From: Variovorax sp. V213
Lineage (GTDB): Bacteria; Pseudomonadota; Gammaproteobacteria; Burkholderiales; Burkholderiaceae_C
Assembly: GCF_041154455.1 (NCBI RefSeq)
Contig: NZ_AP028665.1
Span: 930,001-994,000 of the forward strand
Direction of reading: 5' to 3'
DNA length: 64,000 nt
In this document: in pieces, positions 61,861 through 64,000 of the stretch
Layout: each line of letters begins with the position of its first letter
How positions within the stretch are numbered: position 1 is the stretch's first letter
Notes under the pieces: generated by a model
What the model saw: only the letters and a program-made list of their open reading frames with translations
The model's database searches: none
What the model was told of the DNA's origin: nothing
Translations under genes and position numbers: made by a program

Positions 61861-63027
61861 TCATTCGCCCAGGCGATAGCCGGCCGCGGCGATGGTGCGC
61901 TTGGCGATGTTCAGCTGATGGATCTGGCTCGTGCCTTCGTAGAGGCGGAACAGCCGGACGTCGCGGTAGAAGCGCTCGATGGGATGGCCGTGGATGAAAC
62001 CCGTGCCGCCCAGCATCTGCACGCAGCGGTCCGCCACGCGCCCGCACATCTCCGACGCGAAGTACTTGCAGATCGACGCCTGCATGGTCACGTCCTCACC
62101 GGCGTCGCGCTGGCGCGCGGTCTGCAGGATCAATGCCCGTGCGGCCTGGATTTCGGTCTGGCAGTCGGCGATCAAGGCCTGCACCAGCTGGAAGCTGGCG
62201 ACCGGCTGGCCGAATTGCCGACGCTGGCAGGTCCACGCGACGGCTTCGTCCAGCATGCGGATGGCGGGGCCCGTGCACAGCGCCGCAAGATGGATGCGCT
62301 GCTTGTTGAGCACCTTCATTGCCGTCTTGAAGCCCATGCCCTCCACGCCGCCGATGATGCTGTCGGCCGGCACGCGGCAGTCGGCCAGATGCACCTCGGA
62401 CACCGGCGAGCCGGCCTGCCCCATCTTGCGGTACGGCTCGCCCGTTGCAAGCCCGGGCGTTCCGCGCTCGACCAGGAAAGCCGATATGCCGTGGGCGGAC
62501 CGATCTTGCGGATCGGTGCGCGCCATCACCGTGAACAGCCCCGCGATCGGCGCATTGGTGATGAAGCACTTGGTTCCGTTGAGCACGTAGTGATCGCCAT
62601 CGCGTACGGCGCTCGTCGTCAGTGCGGTCGCGTCCGAGCCGGCACCGGGCTCGGTCAGCGCGAATGCGCCGGTCAGGGCGCCACTGGCCAGCAACGGCAG
62701 GTAGCGGGCCTTCTGCTCGGGCGTGCCGTCTGCGACCAGGGCCTCGGAGCCAATGCCGGTATTGGTTCCAACGCGCGCCCTGAAAGCAACGGAGGCTTGC
62801 GACAGCTCCATCGCAGCCAGCACCAGTTCTTCGGTCGTCATCCCGCCGCCGTTCCACGCCTGGGGAATGGACCACCCGAAAAAGCCCCGGCTCGCCAGGT
62901 CATCCACGAGGTCGGCGGGCACTTCGTCCAGCTGCTCGACCTCCGCCTCACGCGGAATCAGTTGCTCGCGCACGTAGCGCCGCAGCGCGCCCAGCGTTTC
63001 ATTGAACGCAGAAGGATCTCGGATCAT
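61861..63027 (-). CDS. Acyl-CoA dehydrogenase
   Basis: The 388-residue protein has the motifs FALTEPGAGSDATALTTSAV and LNGTKCFITNAPIAGLFTVM, and a C-terminal MLGGTGFIHGHPIERFYRDV with RLFRLYEGTSQIHQLNIAKR. The E-G-T-S-x2-I-H segment with Glu is that of regular acyl-CoA dehydrogenases (short- and medium-chain). Between the CoA transferase and SDR genes in one direction, it would introduce a double bond in a CoA thioester. Confidence 0.92.
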   Translation of the reverse strand: MIRDPSAFNETLGALRRYVREQLIPREAEVEQLDEVPADLVDDLASRGFFGWSIPQAWNGGGMTTEELVLAAMELSQASVAFRARVGTNTGIGSEALVADGTPEQKARYLPLLASGALTGAFALTEPGAGSDATALTTSAVRDGDHYVLNGTKCFITNAPIAGLFTVMARTDPQDRSAHGISAFLVERGTPGLATGEPYRKMGQAGSPVSEVHLADCRVPADSIIGGVEGMGFKTAMKVLNKQRIHLAALCTGPAIRMLDEAVAWTCQRRQFGQPVASFQLVQALIADCQTEIQAARALILQTARQRDAGEDVTMQASICKYFASEMCGRVADRCVQMLGGTGFIHGHPIERFYRDVRLFRLYEGTSQIHQLNIAKRTIAAAGYRLGE

Positions 63028-63109
63028 ATGTTCTCTTCACAATGAAGGCATGGCGGCATGCCTTGTTCTCGATGGGTCCGACCGGCCTCCCGTGGCAGGC
63101 CCGGCGGCA

Positions 63110-63868
63110 TCAGTTGGCGGTGTAGCCGCCGTCGACCGGCAGGATGGTTCCGGTCACGTAGCGCGCCTGCTGCGAAGCCAGGAACACCACAGGCCCTGCG
63201 ATGTCCTGCGGGTCGCCCACGCGGCGCAGAAACGTGCGGCGCACCATCCGCTCATGGCGCTCGGCGTCATCCGCGATGTGGGCGGTCATGGGCGTCATCA
63301 CCAAGCCGGGTGCCACGGCATTGACGCGCACGCCATGAGGCCCGAAATCTCGCGCCAGGAACTTGGTCAATTGAGCGACAGCGCCCTTCGAGGCGCCATA
63401 GGCCATGTGGGCCGAGGTCGCGACGAGCGAGGTGATGGATGCCACGTTGACGACGGCGCCGCGTGTGCGGTACAGGCCTTCGGTGCATGCCACCGTCAGA
63501 TTGAGCACGCCCTTGACGTTCACCGCCATCACGTGGTCGATGTCTTCCGAAAGCGCCTGTGCCTCGAACGTGGCACTGCGGCCACCCACACCGGCGTTGT
63601 TCACGAGCACGCCCACGGGGCCCCAAGCCTGCTCCACGTCGGCAACCAAGGCGGCGCATTGCGCGGCATCGCGCACGTCCAGCGCATGGGGTCGCACCCG
63701 GTCGGTGGGGTAGCCCGTGCGCGCGGCCGCGTCGCGCGTCCCGTCGGCGTCCAGGTCGGTCAGTGCCACGCGGCAGCCGGCCTCGAGCAGGCGGGTTGCA
63801 ATGGCAAAACCGATTCCCTGGCTCGCGCCGCTGACCAGGGCCACGGTGTCGTCGAACAGCGGACTCAT
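63110..63868 (-). CDS. Short-chain dehydrogenase/reductase (FabG-like)
   Basis: The 252-residue SDR has VALVSGASQGIGFAIATRLL, NNAGVGGRS, Ser in VASITSL, and Y-x3-K in MAYGASKGAV, with C-terminal TGTILPVDGGYTAN. It probably acts as a hydroxyacyl dehydrogenase with the acyl-CoA dehydrogenase gene next downstream. A Bug receptor stop lies directly before its start, so it is likely in one transcript with that gene. Confidence 0.92.
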   Translation of the reverse strand: MSPLFDDTVALVSGASQGIGFAIATRLLEAGCRVALTDLDADGTRDAAARTGYPTDRVRPHALDVRDAAQCAALVADVEQAWGPVGVLVNNAGVGGRSATFEAQALSEDIDHVMAVNVKGVLNLTVACTEGLYRTRGAVVNVASITSLVATSAHMAYGASKGAVAQLTKFLARDFGPHGVRVNAVAPGLVMTPMTAHIADDAERHERMVRRTFLRRVGDPQDIAGPVVFLASQQARYVTGTILPVDGGYTAN

Positions 63869-64000
63869 TCATTGCCCCTGCTTGGGCAGGTCCAGGCGCT
63901 GAAGCAGGGGCACCCAGCGCTGCGTCTCGGCCTTCACATAGTCGGCCAGCGCTTGCGGTGTGCCGCCGCGAGGCTCCATGCCGATCGCTTGCGAACGCGC
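63869..64000 (-). CDS. Bug/TctC-family receptor, C-terminal end (cut by window)
   Basis: The minus strand from the right edge reads RSQAIGMEPRGGTPQALADY and then VKAETQRWVPLLQRLDLPKQ before a stop at 63869-63871. It matches the end of the Bug receptor at 59521-60477 (GMEPRGGTPEELGKFIKVEA). The start lies beyond the window. Its stop is next to the SDR start, so it leads the SDR/dehydrogenase/CoA transferase transcript. Confidence 0.88.
   Translation of the reverse strand, partial: ARSQAIGMEPRGGTPQALADYVKAETQRWVPLLQRLDLPKQGQ

Overview
The window looks like GC-rich betaproteobacterial DNA, most likely from a Burkholderiales/Comamonadaceae-type bacterium. The evidence is three intact periplasmic solute-binding receptors of the Bug (TctC) type plus a remnant and an edge fragment, a fused one-chain indolepyruvate ferredoxin oxidoreductase, many LysR regulators, and CoA-dependent degradation genes. 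No rRNA, tRNA or replication-initiator gene was seen. I cannot tell from this window whether the conjugation block belongs to an integrated element (ICE) or to a plasmid.

Layout. 1-2600 holds an integrase cut by the left edge and then debris (LuxR/MalT and hydrolase fragments) around two small membrane proteins. 2593-6270 is a catabolic-type unit: a Bug receptor and an argininosuccinate-lyase-like C-N lyase, divergent from a LysR gene, with two T-N11-A boxes between them. 6880-8755 has a Bug remnant, an L,D-transpeptidase and an M23 peptidase. 8988-13265 is a mobile-element scrapyard: a decayed IS5-type element, a LysR/NTF2-like/SDR passenger set, a solo IS end, then joined fragments of EF-G, an Ig-like domain, an IS481 transposase, higA and a nuclease. 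13678-17891 is the indolepyruvate oxidoreductase with a divergent Lrp-type regulator.

18398-23136 is a quorum-sensing block. It contains a fused aminodeoxychorismate synthase and a drug/metabolite exporter, followed by luxI, with luxR converging on it. A lux-box-like palindrome lies before luxI and a strong hairpin before luxR. An AraC-type regulator follows.

24399-42810 is a conjugation module. parA-parB diverge from a nearly complete VirB2-VirB11/VirD4 type IV secretion operon, followed by an LPD7 protein, a hypothetical protein and TraX. A MobC-like protein and a relaxase are read the other way, next to an IncP-like oriT nick site and a 38-bp hairpin. The virB6 neighbourhood is visibly AT-richer than its surroundings, as expected for an exchanged cassette.

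43000-47170 is accessory: an NIPSNAP gene with remnants, small secreted proteins, two XRE regulators, and a higBA toxin-antitoxin module behind seven tandem 7-bp repeats.

47262-64000 is a catabolic island for an unidentified substrate, probably alicyclic or otherwise CoA-activated. It encodes SDRs, a SnoaL-like protein, a VOC protein, an ADP-forming acyl-CoA synthetase, a crotonase, three acyl-CoA dehydrogenases, a flavin reductase fused to an FCD domain, a luciferase-like monooxygenase, LysR, SMP-30, Bug receptors and a family III CoA transferase. Many of its genes overlap by 4 bases and are probably translated together.
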